A stretch of DNA of 64,000 nucleotides. It comes from Mitsuaria sp. WAJ17. GTDB lineage: Bacteria > Pseudomonadota > Gammaproteobacteria > Burkholderiales > Burkholderiaceae_C. Where the stretch lies: positions 62,001 to 126,000 of the forward strand of contig NZ_JACJUG010000011.1 of assembly GCF_014174515.1 (NCBI RefSeq), written 5' to 3'. The notes beneath the pieces were generated by a model that worked only from the letters and a program-made list of their open reading frames with translations, was not told where the DNA came from and ran no database searches. A program made the position numbers and the translations under genes. Shown here one piece after another: positions 27,333 to 36,025 of this stretch (its first letter is position 1; the number at the start of each line of letters is the position of its first letter).

Positions 27333-29204
27333 TCAGGCCCCCGGGGCCTTGCGCCGGTGCTCCAGCACCAGGCGCTCGAATTCATGCTCAAGATCGCGCA
27401 CCAGGGCGGGAATGTCAAACAATGGGGTCTGCCGCCCCTGCTCTCGCAGGTAGCGCTTGTAGGATGCCGCACGCAGGGGTTGGCGTCCGATCTGCACGGC
27501 GCGCTCGATGTACTCCGGCAGGGAATAGGTCACGAGTTCGGGCAGTCCGGCGGCTGTCAGCAGGCTGCCGGCCATGCGCGAGATGTAGCAGCGGCCAGCT
27601 CGGGTCAGGATGGGGGTGCCCATCCAGAGGCAGTCGCTGGCGGTGGTGCCGGCGTTGTAGGGAAAGGTGTCCAGCACCAGGTCGGCCAGCTGGAAGCGCG
27701 CCAGGTACTCCGGCGGCGCCACGCGGGGTGCGAAATGCAGGCGCTCCGGGGCCACGCCCCGGGCCTGGGCGGCGGCCCGCATGTTCGCCTCAGCCCAGGT
27801 GTTGTCCGCCAGCAGCCACAGCAGGCTGCCAGGCACCTGCTGCAGGATCTGCATCCAGGCCGAGAACATCTCTTCGGTGTACTTGTGGTTGTTGTTGAAG
27901 CTGCAGAAGACGAAGGCCCCCTCGGGCAGGCCGTATCGGGCACGGTCCGGCGTGGGGCCCACCTCCCGCTGGCGATCGCTGACCTGGTAGCAGTGCGGCA
28001 GGTAGATGGGCTTCTCGGTGCACAGGGGCAGGTACTCCGGAGGCATCGTGAAGCGGTCCGCGATGATGTAGTCCTCCCCCGGCAGGGCCGAGGTGGCGGG
28101 CAGCCCCAGGTAGCCCACCTGCACCGGCGCCGGGCGGTAGGCCAGGATGCTGGGGCGGGCGCCGCTGGTGAGGCCCTGGAGATCGACCATCACGTCGATG
28201 CCAGCCTCGGCGATCTGCCGCGCGGCCTGCTGGTCCTCCACGCCGGCCAGGGGCATGAAGCGGTCCATGGCCTTCAGGATGCGGGCGCGCTGGGCCGTGC
28301 CGTCCTCCTTGCTCCAGCACAGCGCATGGACCTCGAAGCGGCTGCGGTCGTGCAGCTCGAAGAGCTCGGGCGTCAGCAGACCCACGGCGTGCATGCGCAG
28401 GTCACCCGAGAGATAGCCGATGCGGATCTTCTCCCCCGCCGGCCCGCCGTGCAGTTGGTGGAAGGGCTTGCCCTTGTACTTGACCACCCGCTCGTTGACG
28501 AAGCGCTGGGCCACCATCAGCTGGATGGCCGGATCATCGGTGGCGCTGAGCGTGGCCAGCAAAGACGTGTTGACCAGCAACTGGTTGTGCGTCACCTCAC
28601 CCACGGGCTGGTAGATGGGCCACTCGCACTGCTTCTGACGAATGTGCACATAGTGCTGCTGCACATCCCCCTGCTCGGGCTTGAGCAGCAGGCTGCGCTT
28701 CATCAAGGCCTCGGACTCGTCCAGGCGGCGCTCGCTCTCCAGCAGGCGGGCGGCGTTGTTCAGGGCATGCAGGCGCAGCTCGACGGGTTCGGCACCGATG
28801 GCCATCAGCTCGCCCGCGTCATAGACAGCCTGCCACTGCGCCAGGGCCTCGGCCGTCTTGCCCTGGTGCTCCAGCTGGTGACCCAGGTTGAGTTTGGCCT
28901 GCGCGAAGTCCGGGTTCAGTGCCAGGGCACGCAGGTAGACGGCCTCGGCCTCGGCATGGCGGCGCATCTCGCCCAGCACCGTGCCCCAGTTGAAGAGCGC
29001 CAACAGGCGCTGGGGGCTCTGGTTGCTATCGACCCAGGCCTCGTACAGCGCCAGGCAGTCGGCCTGTCGGCCTCCCGTTTGCCACTGGTGAGCCAGGCTC
29101 ATCAGCTCCTGCAGAGGCATGGCGCCGGCACGGGCGCGGTCGATCGAGGCCTCGGCCGAGGTGGCCTGATCCAGCAGTGCGGCAGCGGGTTGTGACATAT
29201 CCAT
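27333..29204 (-). CDS. TPR protein with SPINDLY/OGT-type (GT41) glycosyltransferase domain
   Basis: A 623-residue cytosolic protein. Residues about 30-210 are helical TPR-like repeats (LFNWGTVLGEMRRHAEAEAVYLRALALNPDFAQAKLNLGHQ in pieces). Residues about 245-615 match the bacterial OGT/SPINDLY catalytic region: KIRIGYLSGDLRMHAVG, the short DVMVDLQGLTSGARPSILAYRPAPVQVGYLG stretch, FCSFNNNHK, and DLVLDTFPYNAGTTASDCLWMGTPILT at the donor site. Such enzymes attach sugars to Ser/Thr or, in HMW1C-like relatives, Asn of proteins. As the first gene before a complete type I exporter, it may glycosylate the exported protein before secretion. Acceptor unknown. Confidence 0.9.
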   Translation of the reverse strand: MDMSQPAAALLDQATSAEASIDRARAGAMPLQELMSLAHQWQTGGRQADCLALYEAWVDSNQSPQRLLALFNWGTVLGEMRRHAEAEAVYLRALALNPDFAQAKLNLGHQLEHQGKTAEALAQWQAVYDAGELMAIGAEPVELRLHALNNAARLLESERRLDESEALMKRSLLLKPEQGDVQQHYVHIRQKQCEWPIYQPVGEVTHNQLLVNTSLLATLSATDDPAIQLMVAQRFVNERVVKYKGKPFHQLHGGPAGEKIRIGYLSGDLRMHAVGLLTPELFELHDRSRFEVHALCWSKEDGTAQRARILKAMDRFMPLAGVEDQQAARQIAEAGIDVMVDLQGLTSGARPSILAYRPAPVQVGYLGLPATSALPGEDYIIADRFTMPPEYLPLCTEKPIYLPHCYQVSDRQREVGPTPDRARYGLPEGAFVFCSFNNNHKYTEEMFSAWMQILQQVPGSLLWLLADNTWAEANMRAAAQARGVAPERLHFAPRVAPPEYLARFQLADLVLDTFPYNAGTTASDCLWMGTPILTRAGRCYISRMAGSLLTAAGLPELVTYSLPEYIERAVQIGRQPLRAASYKRYLREQGRQTPLFDIPALVRDLEHEFERLVLEHRRKAPGA

Positions 29205-29430
29205 GGCGAGGCGCCTGCTTCCGCGAGGGCAGGCAAACAGTTGCGCTTGCCAGCCATCTTAGGGAGAGCCCTCGGATTCGATCCCGCCAATTGAGCGGTA
29301 TTCACCCGCCATCACGGCTTGAACCATGACCGGTGTCACGGTGTGCGACGGGCAGCCAAAAATCTAATGAATTGCTCGCAGTCTCATGCCCAATGCCTTG
29401 ATTTAGAAGGCACAATGCCACGAGCATGCC

Positions 29431-30438
29431 ATGAATATCATCATTCTCGACGACTATCAGGATGCGGTGCGCAAGCTGCGCTGCGCCAGCAAGCTGGATC
29501 CCTTCAACGCCAAGGTCTTCACGAACACCGTGAAGGGGATTGGGCAATTGTCCGTCCGCCTGCGGGATGCCGAGGTGCTGGTGCTGATCCGCGAGCGCAC
29601 CCACTTCCCCCGCCAACTGCTGGAAAAGCTGCCCCGACTCAAGCTGATCGCCCAGACCGGCCGGGTGGGCCCCCACATCGACGTCGAGGCCTGCACCCGC
29701 CTGGGCATCGCCGTCGCGGAAGGCGTGGGCTCGCCCATCGCCCCGGCCGAGCTGACCTGGGCCCTGATCATGGCCTCCATGCGCCGCTTGCCGCAGTACA
29801 TCGGCAATCTCAAGCACGGCGCCTGGCAGCAGTCGGGCCTCAAGGCAGCCTCCATGCCACCCAATTTCGGCGTAGGCATGCTGCTGAGGGGCAAGACACT
29901 GGGCCTCTGGGGTTACGGCCGCATCGGCCAGTTGGTGGCCGGCTACGGCCGGGCCTTCGGCATGCAGGTGCTGATCTGGGGCAGTGAGCAGAGCCGGGCC
30001 CGCGCCGTGTCCGACGGCCATGCCGCTGCCGAGAGCCGGGAGGCCTTCTTCGCTCACTGCGACGTGCTGAGCTTGCACCTGCGCCTGTGCGACAGCACCC
30101 GTGGCATGGTCACCCTGGACGACCTCAACCGCATGAAGCCCACGGCCCTCTTCGTCAACACCTCGCGCGCCGAGCTGCTGAGCGAAGGCGCGCTGGTCTC
30201 CGCCCTGAACCGCGGGAGACCCGGCATGGCTGCCATCGACGTCTTCGAGAGCGAACCCATCCTGCAGGGCCACCCGCTGCTGCGTCTGGAGAACGCCGTG
30301 TGCACGCCGCACATCGGCTATGTCGAGCAGGACAGCTACGAGCTCTACTTCGACGCCGCCTTTGACAATGTGCTGAACTTCGTGCGCGGCGAGCCCAGCA
30401 ATATCGTCAACCCGGATGCCCTGAAGGCGCTGCGCTGA
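29431..30438 (+). CDS. D-2-hydroxyacid dehydrogenase family protein
   Basis: A 335-residue NAD-dependent dehydrogenase. The Rossmann motif is LGLWGYGRIGQLVAGYGRAFG (about residues 153-173, beginning LGLWGYGRIG). R235-type substrate arginine lies in FVNTSRAELLSEGAL, the glutamate in the DVFESEPI segment, and the catalytic histidine in CTPHIGYVEQ. Members interconvert 2-oxo and D-2-hydroxy acids, as in phosphoglycerate or hydroxypyruvate metabolism. Its substrate is not evident. The stop (30436-30438) overlaps the start of the first chromate-transporter gene by one base, so the three genes are probably translated together, an unexpected partnership. Confidence 0.9.
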   Translation: MNIIILDDYQDAVRKLRCASKLDPFNAKVFTNTVKGIGQLSVRLRDAEVLVLIRERTHFPRQLLEKLPRLKLIAQTGRVGPHIDVEACTRLGIAVAEGVGSPIAPAELTWALIMASMRRLPQYIGNLKHGAWQQSGLKAASMPPNFGVGMLLRGKTLGLWGYGRIGQLVAGYGRAFGMQVLIWGSEQSRARAVSDGHAAAESREAFFAHCDVLSLHLRLCDSTRGMVTLDDLNRMKPTALFVNTSRAELLSEGALVSALNRGRPGMAAIDVFESEPILQGHPLLRLENAVCTPHIGYVEQDSYELYFDAAFDNVLNFVRGEPSNIVNPDALKALR

Positions 30439-31016
30439 TGCACCCCGAGGGCCTGCGCCCGGCTCCCGCCCGCCCCTGGGACCTGTTCCTCGCCTTCAAC
30501 CGCCTGGCCCTGCAGGGCTTCGGCGGCGTGCTGGCCGTGGCACAGCGGGAGCTGGTGGAGCGCCTGGCTTGGCTCAGCAAGCAGGAATTCGTGGAGATGC
30601 TGGCCGTGGCCCAGGTCATGCCGGGCCCCAATGTGGTCAACATCTCCCTGATGATCGGCGACCGCTTCTTCGGCTTGCGCGGCGCCTTCGCTTCGGTGAT
30701 GGGCATGTTCACCGTGCCCTGCCTGATCGTGCTGGGCCTCACCGCCCTGGCCGGGCAGTGGCTGCACGAGCCCGTGGTGCAGGGGGCTCTGCGCGGCATG
30801 GGGGCGGTATCGGCCGGGCTGATCCTGGCCACCGGGGTCAAGCTGCTGGAGACCCTGAAGAAGCACCCGCTGAGCCGGCTGGCGGCCCTGGCCTTCGCCG
30901 CGCTCGCCTTCGCGGCCATCGCCCTGCTGCGCTGGCCCCTGGTCTGGATCGTGCTGGGGCTGGGCGGCCTGGGCATGGCCCTGGTCTACCACCGGCTGGG
31001 CCGGCCGCAGGGCTGA
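30438..31016 (+). CDS. Chromate transporter, N-terminal-type CHR protein
   Basis: A 192-residue membrane protein of the CHR family, which exports chromate and possibly sulfate. The domain signature reads FGGVLAVAQRELVERLAWLS then AVAQVMPGPNVVNISLMIGD, followed by about five hydrophobic helices. It is a short-chain (single domain) CHR protein; these work as a pair, and the second half follows 1 bp after the stop. It begins on the last base of the dehydrogenase stop codon. Chromate specificity is a family inference. Confidence 0.92.
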   Translation: MHPEGLRPAPARPWDLFLAFNRLALQGFGGVLAVAQRELVERLAWLSKQEFVEMLAVAQVMPGPNVVNISLMIGDRFFGLRGAFASVMGMFTVPCLIVLGLTALAGQWLHEPVVQGALRGMGAVSAGLILATGVKLLETLKKHPLSRLAALAFAALAFAAIALLRWPLVWIVLGLGGLGMALVYHRLGRPQG

Positions 31017-31017
31017 G

Positions 31018-31545
31018 ATGCTGCTGGACCTCTTCCTGCACTTCCTGGCCCTGTCGCTGCTGGCCATCGGCGGTGCCATCACCACCGCACCGGAAATGCA
31101 CCGCTACCTCGTGGGAGACCGCGGCTGGCTCAGCGATGAGAGCTTCACCCAGTCCATCGCCCTGGCCCAGGCGGCGCCGGGCCCCAACATTCTCTTCGTC
31201 GCCGTGCTGGGCTACCAGGTCGCCGGCCTGCCGGGCGCGCTGGCGGCCATGGGCGGCATCATGCTGCCCTCCGCCACTCTGGTGCTGCTGGCCACCCGCT
31301 GGGCGCGCGCCCATCAGGAGGACCGCCTGGTGCGCTCGTTCACGCTGGGCCTGCAGCCCCTGACGCTGGGCCTGATCATCGCGACCGGCTGGCTGCTGGC
31401 GGCGCCCTATCTGCAGCAGGCGGACCGCAGGCTGGCCACGCTGGCCCTGGTAGCCGGGACCCTGGCATTGGCCCTCAGAACACGGCTGTCGGTGGTCTGG
31501 ATGGTGCTGCTGGGGGGCGTCGTCGGCGCTCTGTGGATGCGCTGA
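31018..31545 (+). CDS. Chromate transporter, second CHR protein
   Basis: A 175-residue CHR membrane protein, partner of the gene just upstream. It has AIGGAITTAPEMHRYLV and LAQAAPGPNILFVAVLGYQ, the equivalent signature with the APGPN turn, and about five hydrophobic segments. The two short-chain CHR proteins are thought to insert with opposite orientation and form one transporter. The gene is convergent with upp, with 79 bp between the ends and no clear terminator there. Confidence 0.92.
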   Translation: MLLDLFLHFLALSLLAIGGAITTAPEMHRYLVGDRGWLSDESFTQSIALAQAAPGPNILFVAVLGYQVAGLPGALAAMGGIMLPSATLVLLATRWARAHQEDRLVRSFTLGLQPLTLGLIIATGWLLAAPYLQQADRRLATLALVAGTLALALRTRLSVVWMVLLGGVVGALWMR

Positions 31546-31624
31546 CCCGCATGAACGCGAGGCCGCCGCCGAGGTGCCCGGGATACGTGAAAAGGGCGCC
31601 CGTTGCCAGGGGTGAAGCCGCGCT

Positions 31625-32257
31625 TCAGCCTTCCTTGGTGCCGAAGATCTTGTCGCCCGCGTCGCCCAGGCCCGGGATGATGTAGCCGTTGTCGTCGAGA
31701 TGGCTGTCGATGGCCGCAGTCCAGCAGCGCACGTCCGGGTGGGCCTGGGTCAGTGCGGCCACGCCCTCGGGCGCGGCGACCAGGACCAGGGCGCGGATGT
31801 CCTTGCAGCCGCGGCGCTTGAGCAGGTCGATGGTGGCGATCATGGAACCGGCCGTCGCCAGCATGGGGTCCACCACCAGGGCGGTGCGCTCCTCCAGGTG
31901 GCCGACGAACTTCTCGAAGTAATGCACCGGCTGCAGGGTCTCGTGGTCACGGGCCAGGCCCACCACGCTGATCTTGGCATTGGGGATCATGTCCAGCACA
32001 CCATCCAGCATGCCCAGGCCGGCGCGCAGGATGGGCACCACCGTGACCTTGCGGCCGGCGATCTGGTCGACCTCGGTCGGGCCGCTCCAGCAGTTGAGCG
32101 TGGTCTTCTCCAGGGGGAAGTCGGCGGTGGCCTCGTAGGCCAGCAGCCGGGCGACCTCGCCGGTCAGCTCGCGGAACTTCTTGGTGGAGATGTCGGCCTC
32201 ACGCATGAGGCCGATCTTGTGCTTGACCAGGGGATGACGGACTTCAATGACAGCCAT
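31625..32257 (-). CDS. upp: Uracil phosphoribosyltransferase
   Basis: A 210-residue pyrimidine salvage enzyme converting uracil and PRPP to UMP. It starts [19 protein letters not shown]; the PRPP-binding loop is [13 protein letters not shown] (residues about 126-138) and the uracil-binding end is [16 protein letters not shown]. Length and motifs match E. coli Upp (208 residues). It is 36 bp after rlmB on the same strand. It may be a separate transcript. Confidence 0.96.
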   Translation of the reverse strand: MAVIEVRHPLVKHKIGLMREADISTKKFRELTGEVARLLAYEATADFPLEKTTLNCWSGPTEVDQIAGRKVTVVPILRAGLGMLDGVLDMIPNAKISVVGLARDHETLQPVHYFEKFVGHLEERTALVVDPMLATAGSMIATIDLLKRRGCKDIRALVLVAAPEGVAALTQAHPDVRCWTAAIDSHLDDNGYIIPGLGDAGDKIFGTKEG

Positions 32258-32293
32258 GATGCTTGGGGTCTCGTGAATCGTTGAAGGGCTGGA

Positions 32294-33040
32294 TTATCGC
32301 GAGCCGGCCCGGCGCTGGCGCAGGGCTTCGTAGAGGCACACCCCTGCCGCGACGGACACGTTGAGGCTCTCCACCGCCCCCTGCATGGGGATGCGCACGA
32401 GCTCGTCGCAGGTCTTGGCCGTCAACTGGCGCATGCCTTCGCCCTCGGCACCCAGCACCAGGGCGACAGGCCCCTGGAGGTCCAGCTCATAGATGGACTT
32501 CTCGGCCTGGTCCGAGGTGCCGACCACCCAGATACTGCGTTCCTTGAGCTCGTTGAGCGTGCGCGCCAGGTTGGTCACCATCAGGTAGGGCACGGTTTCG
32601 GCCGCGCCGCTGGCCACCTTGGCTACCGTGGCGTTGAGGCCCACCGCATGGTCCTTGGGGGCCACCACGGCATGGGCGCCCGCGCCGTCGGCCACCCGCA
32701 GGCAGGCGCCGAGGTTGTGGGGATCGGTGACGCCGTCCAGCACCAGCACCAGGGGCGCGCCCTCCACGCCGTCCAGCACATCGTCCAGGGAGTGCTGCTG
32801 GGCCACGGCCGTGCAGCGGGCCACCACGCCCTGGTGGCGGCTGTTGCCCGCCAGCGCGGCCAGGCGCTCGCCATCGCTCTCCACCAGCTTGGCACCGGCC
32901 TCGCGGGCACGGTCCAGGAACTGGCGCATGCGCTGGTCACGGCGCGAGCCCTCGAAATGGATCTCGCTGATGGACTGGGGCGCGGTCTTCAGCCGCACGG
33001 TGATGGCATGGAAGCCGAAGAGGATTTGTTTGGCGCTCAT
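32294..33040 (-). CDS. rlmB: 23S rRNA (guanosine-2'-O)-methyltransferase RlmB
   Basis: A 248-residue SPOUT-class methyltransferase that modifies G2251 of 23S rRNA. The N-terminal substrate-binding domain (residues 1-75, [13 protein letters not shown]) precedes the three SPOUT motifs: [25 protein letters not shown] and [18 protein letters not shown], which form the knot and SAM site. The start at 33040 is chosen; upstream codons in the same frame are shadow of the DUF1624 gene, whose stop lies 4 bp inside this start. Length matches E. coli RlmB (243). Confidence 0.95.
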   Translation of the reverse strand: MSAKQILFGFHAITVRLKTAPQSISEIHFEGSRRDQRMRQFLDRAREAGAKLVESDGERLAALAGNSRHQGVVARCTAVAQQHSLDDVLDGVEGAPLVLVLDGVTDPHNLGACLRVADGAGAHAVVAPKDHAVGLNATVAKVASGAAETVPYLMVTNLARTLNELKERSIWVVGTSDQAEKSIYELDLQGPVALVLGAEGEGMRQLTAKTCDELVRIPMQGAVESLNVSVAAGVCLYEALRQRRAGSR

Positions 33041-33771
33041 CCCCGCATTGTCGCCTGCCACAGCATCAGCCCGCCGATGAGCACCGGCTGGTGCACCATG
33101 TAGTAGCTGAGGCTCCAGCGACCCAGCGAGGCCAGGCCCCGGCGCAGAGGCCCCGGCGCCCTGGCCGGCCCCAGCCGAGGCATCAGCCAGCGCGCCAGGG
33201 CCGCGCCCAGCAGCATCATGCCCAGCCAGGGCAGGACGGGGACGTAGTCCTCGGTCACGGGCTTGTGCGTCACCAGGCCCACCCAGTTGGTCCAGCGGGT
33301 GTCGAAGAAGGGATGCTGAACGAAGGCCGGCAGCAGCATGCAGGCCAGGGCCAGGGCCAGCAGCGCGCCCTGCCCAAGGCGCGGCAGCCCCCAGCGCAGC
33401 AGAATGAGCATCAGCGCCATGCCATGCAGCACGCCGAAGCTGATGAAGGAGCGCGGGAACATGAACCAGGACCCCAGGCTGACCAGCAGAGCGCAGCCCG
33501 CCACCTGCGCCCAGCGCCGCCAGAAGCGCGGCCAGCCCTGCCCCTGTGCCAGGGCCACCGCCTGCCCCATGCCGGCGCACAGCAGGAAGAGGCTGACGAT
33601 GCAACTGCGCTGCCAGGTCCAGAAGGGATCGGCGTAGAAATCGGCCCTGAAGAAGCCGTAGTGCTGGAGGTCGAAGCTGAAATGGAAGACCGTCATCCAG
33701 ACCATTGCCAGGCCGCGCAGGGCGTCAAGGCGGTCATCGCGGACGGACGGAGGCAGTGGGCTGAGGCGCAT
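33037..33771 (-). CDS. DUF1624 (heparan-alpha-glucosaminide N-acetyltransferase-like) membrane protein
   Basis: A 244-residue membrane protein with about seven hydrophobic segments. It opens with [23 protein letters not shown], the signature of the acyltransferase_3/DUF1624 group, where R..D.LRG..... H marks the acetyl-transfer region. Members are related to the lysosomal N-acetyltransferase; bacterial ones are mostly uncharacterised and may acetylate cell-envelope sugars. It overlaps the rlmB start by 4 bp. The function is open. Confidence 0.85.
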   Translation of the reverse strand: MRLSPLPPSVRDDRLDALRGLAMVWMTVFHFSFDLQHYGFFRADFYADPFWTWQRSCIVSLFLLCAGMGQAVALAQGQGWPRFWRRWAQVAGCALLVSLGSWFMFPRSFISFGVLHGMALMLILLRWGLPRLGQGALLALALACMLLPAFVQHPFFDTRWTNWVGLVTHKPVTEDYVPVLPWLGMMLLGAALARWLMPRLGPARAPGPLRRGLASLGRWSLSYYMVHQPVLIGGLMLWQATMRG

Positions 33772-33865
33772 GGAAGGCAGGGAGCGGCAAGGGGCGCAGT
33801 CTAAGTCTTGAATAATGAAGCCCTGCTCTCATTCTCGGACCTGAACGTACCCGCCCGCCACGGAA

Positions 33866-34954
33866 ATGCCTGCCCTGCCCCGCCTCATCCCGCGGACCTC
33901 CGCCCTGGTCCTGCTGCTGGCCGCCTGCCTGGCCTGCATGGCGCAAGCCCAGCCCCGCCCCATCACCCCGCGCGGCCCGCTGGACGCCGCCGAGCAGAAC
34001 AACATCGGTGTGTTCCGGCGCGTCTCGCCCTCGGTGGTGCACATCACCACCCTGGACGTGCAGCGGGACTTCTTCTCGCTCAATGTCGAGCAGGTCCCGC
34101 GCGGCACCGGCACCGGCTTCATCTGGGACGAACAGGGCCATATCGTCACCAATTTCCACGTGATCCAGGGCGGCGACGCGGCCCGCGTCACGCTGGCGGA
34201 CCAGAGCAGCTACAGCGCGCGCCTGGTCGGCGCCTTCCCCGACCGCGACCTGGCCGTGCTGCGCATCGAGGCCCCGCGTGACAAGCTCCAGCCCATCCCT
34301 GTGGGCAGCAGCCGCGACCTGCTGGTGGGCCAGGGCGTCTATGCCATCGGCAACCCCTTCGGCCTGGATCAGACGCTCACCCGCGGCATCGTCTCCGCCC
34401 TCAACCGCGAGATCGAGTCCGTCAACCGCCGAGCCATCCGCGGGGTCATCCAGACGGACGCGGCCATCAACCCCGGCAACTCCGGCGGTCCCCTGCTGGA
34501 CTCTGCCGGCCGCCTGATCGGCGTCAACACGCAGATCTACAGCCCCAGCGGCGCCAGTGCGGGCATCGGCTTCGCGATCCCGGTGGACGAGGTCAACCGC
34601 GTGGTGCCCCGGCTGATCAAGGACGGCCGCTTCATCCGCCCGGCCCTCGGCGTGAGCGCCGGCCCTGCACAACTGCACCAGGCCCTGCAGTTGCCCCGGG
34701 GCGTGGCCATCGTGGGCATGGGCCCGCGCAGCCCGGCCGCCGAAAGCGGCCTGCAGAGCTTCCACCGCGGCCGCGACGGCCGCATCGTGCAGGGCGATGT
34801 GATCACCGCGCTCAACGATGAGCCCATCAAAGACCTGGACGACATGCTCGCCCTACTGGAGAAGCGCCAGGTCGGCGAGCGCGTGACCCTGACCCTGTGG
34901 AACAAGGGCAGAACGCGCAAGCAGGCTGTGGTGCTGGGCGCCTCCACTGACTGA
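33866..34954 (+). CDS. S1C-type serine protease (HtrA/DegP-like)
   Basis: A 362-residue periplasmic trypsin-fold protease. A signal peptide (TSALVLLLAACLACMAQAQ, cleavage near residue 29) is followed by the catalytic triad H98 (VTNFHVIQ), D128 (PDRDLAVL) and S206 (GNSGGPL). A single PDZ domain follows (residues about 265-355, with GDVITALNDEPIKDLDDML). HtrA proteases degrade or refold misfolded envelope proteins. Having one PDZ makes it DegS-like in layout but without a membrane anchor beyond the signal peptide. It is divergent from the DUF1624 gene, 94 bp apart. Confidence 0.93.
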   Translation: MPALPRLIPRTSALVLLLAACLACMAQAQPRPITPRGPLDAAEQNNIGVFRRVSPSVVHITTLDVQRDFFSLNVEQVPRGTGTGFIWDEQGHIVTNFHVIQGGDAARVTLADQSSYSARLVGAFPDRDLAVLRIEAPRDKLQPIPVGSSRDLLVGQGVYAIGNPFGLDQTLTRGIVSALNREIESVNRRAIRGVIQTDAAINPGNSGGPLLDSAGRLIGVNTQIYSPSGASAGIGFAIPVDEVNRVVPRLIKDGRFIRPALGVSAGPAQLHQALQLPRGVAIVGMGPRSPAAESGLQSFHRGRDGRIVQGDVITALNDEPIKDLDDMLALLEKRQVGERVTLTLWNKGRTRKQAVVLGASTD

Positions 34955-34980
34955 AGCCCCCGTGCCGTCGGCGCGTCCTG

Positions 34981-34993
34981 GGGTCAGGTCTTG
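34981..34993 (+). repeat. Copy 2 of the GGGTCAGGTCTTG word (intergenic)
   Basis: Exact match 27 bp past the protease stop, preceded by another G and followed by AC. It lies immediately before a short open fragment (35014-35133) that looks like a broken gene end. Confidence 0.6.
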
Positions 34994-35013
34994 ACGCCAC
35001 GGGAAAGCCCTGA

Positions 35014-35133
35014 TCCCCCGAACGCAGCCCTGTCTATCTGTGGGACAGCGTGGGCGACGACGCGCGTGGCCACTACCGCCGCAAGGGCATCAGAATGCCG
35101 CCGGGCCATGTGCTGCAGGTGCTGATCCGCTGA
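35014..35133 (+). pseudogene. Possible C-terminal remnant of an unidentified gene
   Basis: A 39-codon open frame without a start, ending at the TGA at 35131-35133. The translation includes SPVYLWDSVGDDARGHYRR and ends HVLQVLIR, with codon choices like those of real genes here. It occupies the otherwise empty 228 bp between the protease and the beta-barrel gene, next to a copy of the 13-bp word. It could be the tail of a gene lost by deletion. I cannot name the family, and chance coding appearance is possible. Confidence 0.25.
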
Positions 35134-35182
35134 ACCGCCCGCCGCGGCCGGGGCCATGGCCCCGGCACCGCCTCGGCGCCCG

Positions 35183-36025
35183 CTACTCCATCGTGAAGCG
35201 CAGCCCGGCCATAAGCCGCCAGTCGGACTGGCGGTAAGCCGGCTGACTGACCGCCAGCAGGCGCCCGGAATCCAGCTTGACCGCGACCGGCGCGCTGATG
35301 CGCGTGCGCAGGCTTTCCCAGCGCCAGCCCAGCCAGGGCTGCCAGCGCCCGGCCCGGGATGCGGGACCCAGGGTCCAGGCCAGGGCGAGGGACTCCCAGC
35401 GGCCTTCGTCCAGGCGCACAGTGCGGGAGCCAAAGGCCTCGCCGTCCAGACTCAGGCGGGCACGCGGACCGCTGTCCAGCCAGGCTTCCCAGCGGCCTTC
35501 CCAATCGGACGGCAAGGCATGGCGCCAGCGGGCGCCCAGGCCGAGGCGCCAGCGCTCGCGGCTCTCCTCATAGCCCTGCACTGCCCCCACGGAGGCCAGG
35601 GCGCGGCGACTGTCCGGCTCCCAGGCCAGGCGGGCACCCAGGGCCCAGGCACTGCCTTCGATCGGATGCCACGCCTGCAGCTGCAGGCGCTGCGAGCGCA
35701 CACGGCTCAGCGTGCTCAGAGGGGCGCCGGCGGAGCTGCGCCCCTGGTAGTCGCGCGTGCCGGACTCGAGGTCCAGCTGAGCCACCCAGTGCAGCCCGGC
35801 ACAAGGGCCCGAGACGGCCAGGGACCCGGCACGCAAGGTGCCGCGTTCCTCCAGCAAGCGCTCACCGGTGCCCCCCTCCTCATGCCATCGGCTGGCCTGG
35901 ACGCCCAGGCCCAGGTCCAGCTGAGCCGGCACACAGGCGGCCTGCGCCGCCGGTGCCAGGCAGGCAAGACCTGCCCCCAGCAGCCACCAGCTGGCGGGTG
36001 ATCGGGGCAGCATGCCGGCCCTCAT
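35183..36025 (-). CDS. Hypothetical outer-membrane beta-barrel-like protein
   Basis: A 280-residue exported protein, not recognised. A signal peptide (WWLLGAGLACLAPAAQAA) precedes alternating strands with many Trp, Arg and Leu: LQLQAWHPI, WRLGLGARWRHALP, WEAWLDSGPRARLSL, ending WRLMAGLRFTME, where the terminal strand finishes close to an aromatic-like pattern. Strand spacing fits a small barrel of eight to ten strands. It starts 4 bp inside the stop of the lipoprotein gene, so the two are translationally coupled and probably cooperate at the outer membrane. An internal ATG at 36013 is an alternative start. No function can be assigned. Confidence 0.65.
   Translation of the reverse strand: MRAGMLPRSPASWWLLGAGLACLAPAAQAACVPAQLDLGLGVQASRWHEEGGTGERLLEERGTLRAGSLAVSGPCAGLHWVAQLDLESGTRDYQGRSSAGAPLSTLSRVRSQRLQLQAWHPIEGSAWALGARLAWEPDSRRALASVGAVQGYEESRERWRLGLGARWRHALPSDWEGRWEAWLDSGPRARLSLDGEAFGSRTVRLDEGRWESLALAWTLGPASRAGRWQPWLGWRWESLRTRISAPVAVKLDSGRLLAVSQPAYRQSDWRLMAGLRFTME

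Noticed and set aside
26415-29195. A 926-codon plus-strand frame opposite the T1SS and OGT-like genes.
   Set aside because: Spans two real genes; no start context or domain.
29205-29430. A possible tRNA-like GATTCGATCCC stretch in the gap upstream of the 2-hydroxyacid dehydrogenase.
   Set aside because: The stretch does not extend to a cloverleaf with acceptor and anticodon stems; treated as ordinary promoter-containing sequence for two divergent genes.
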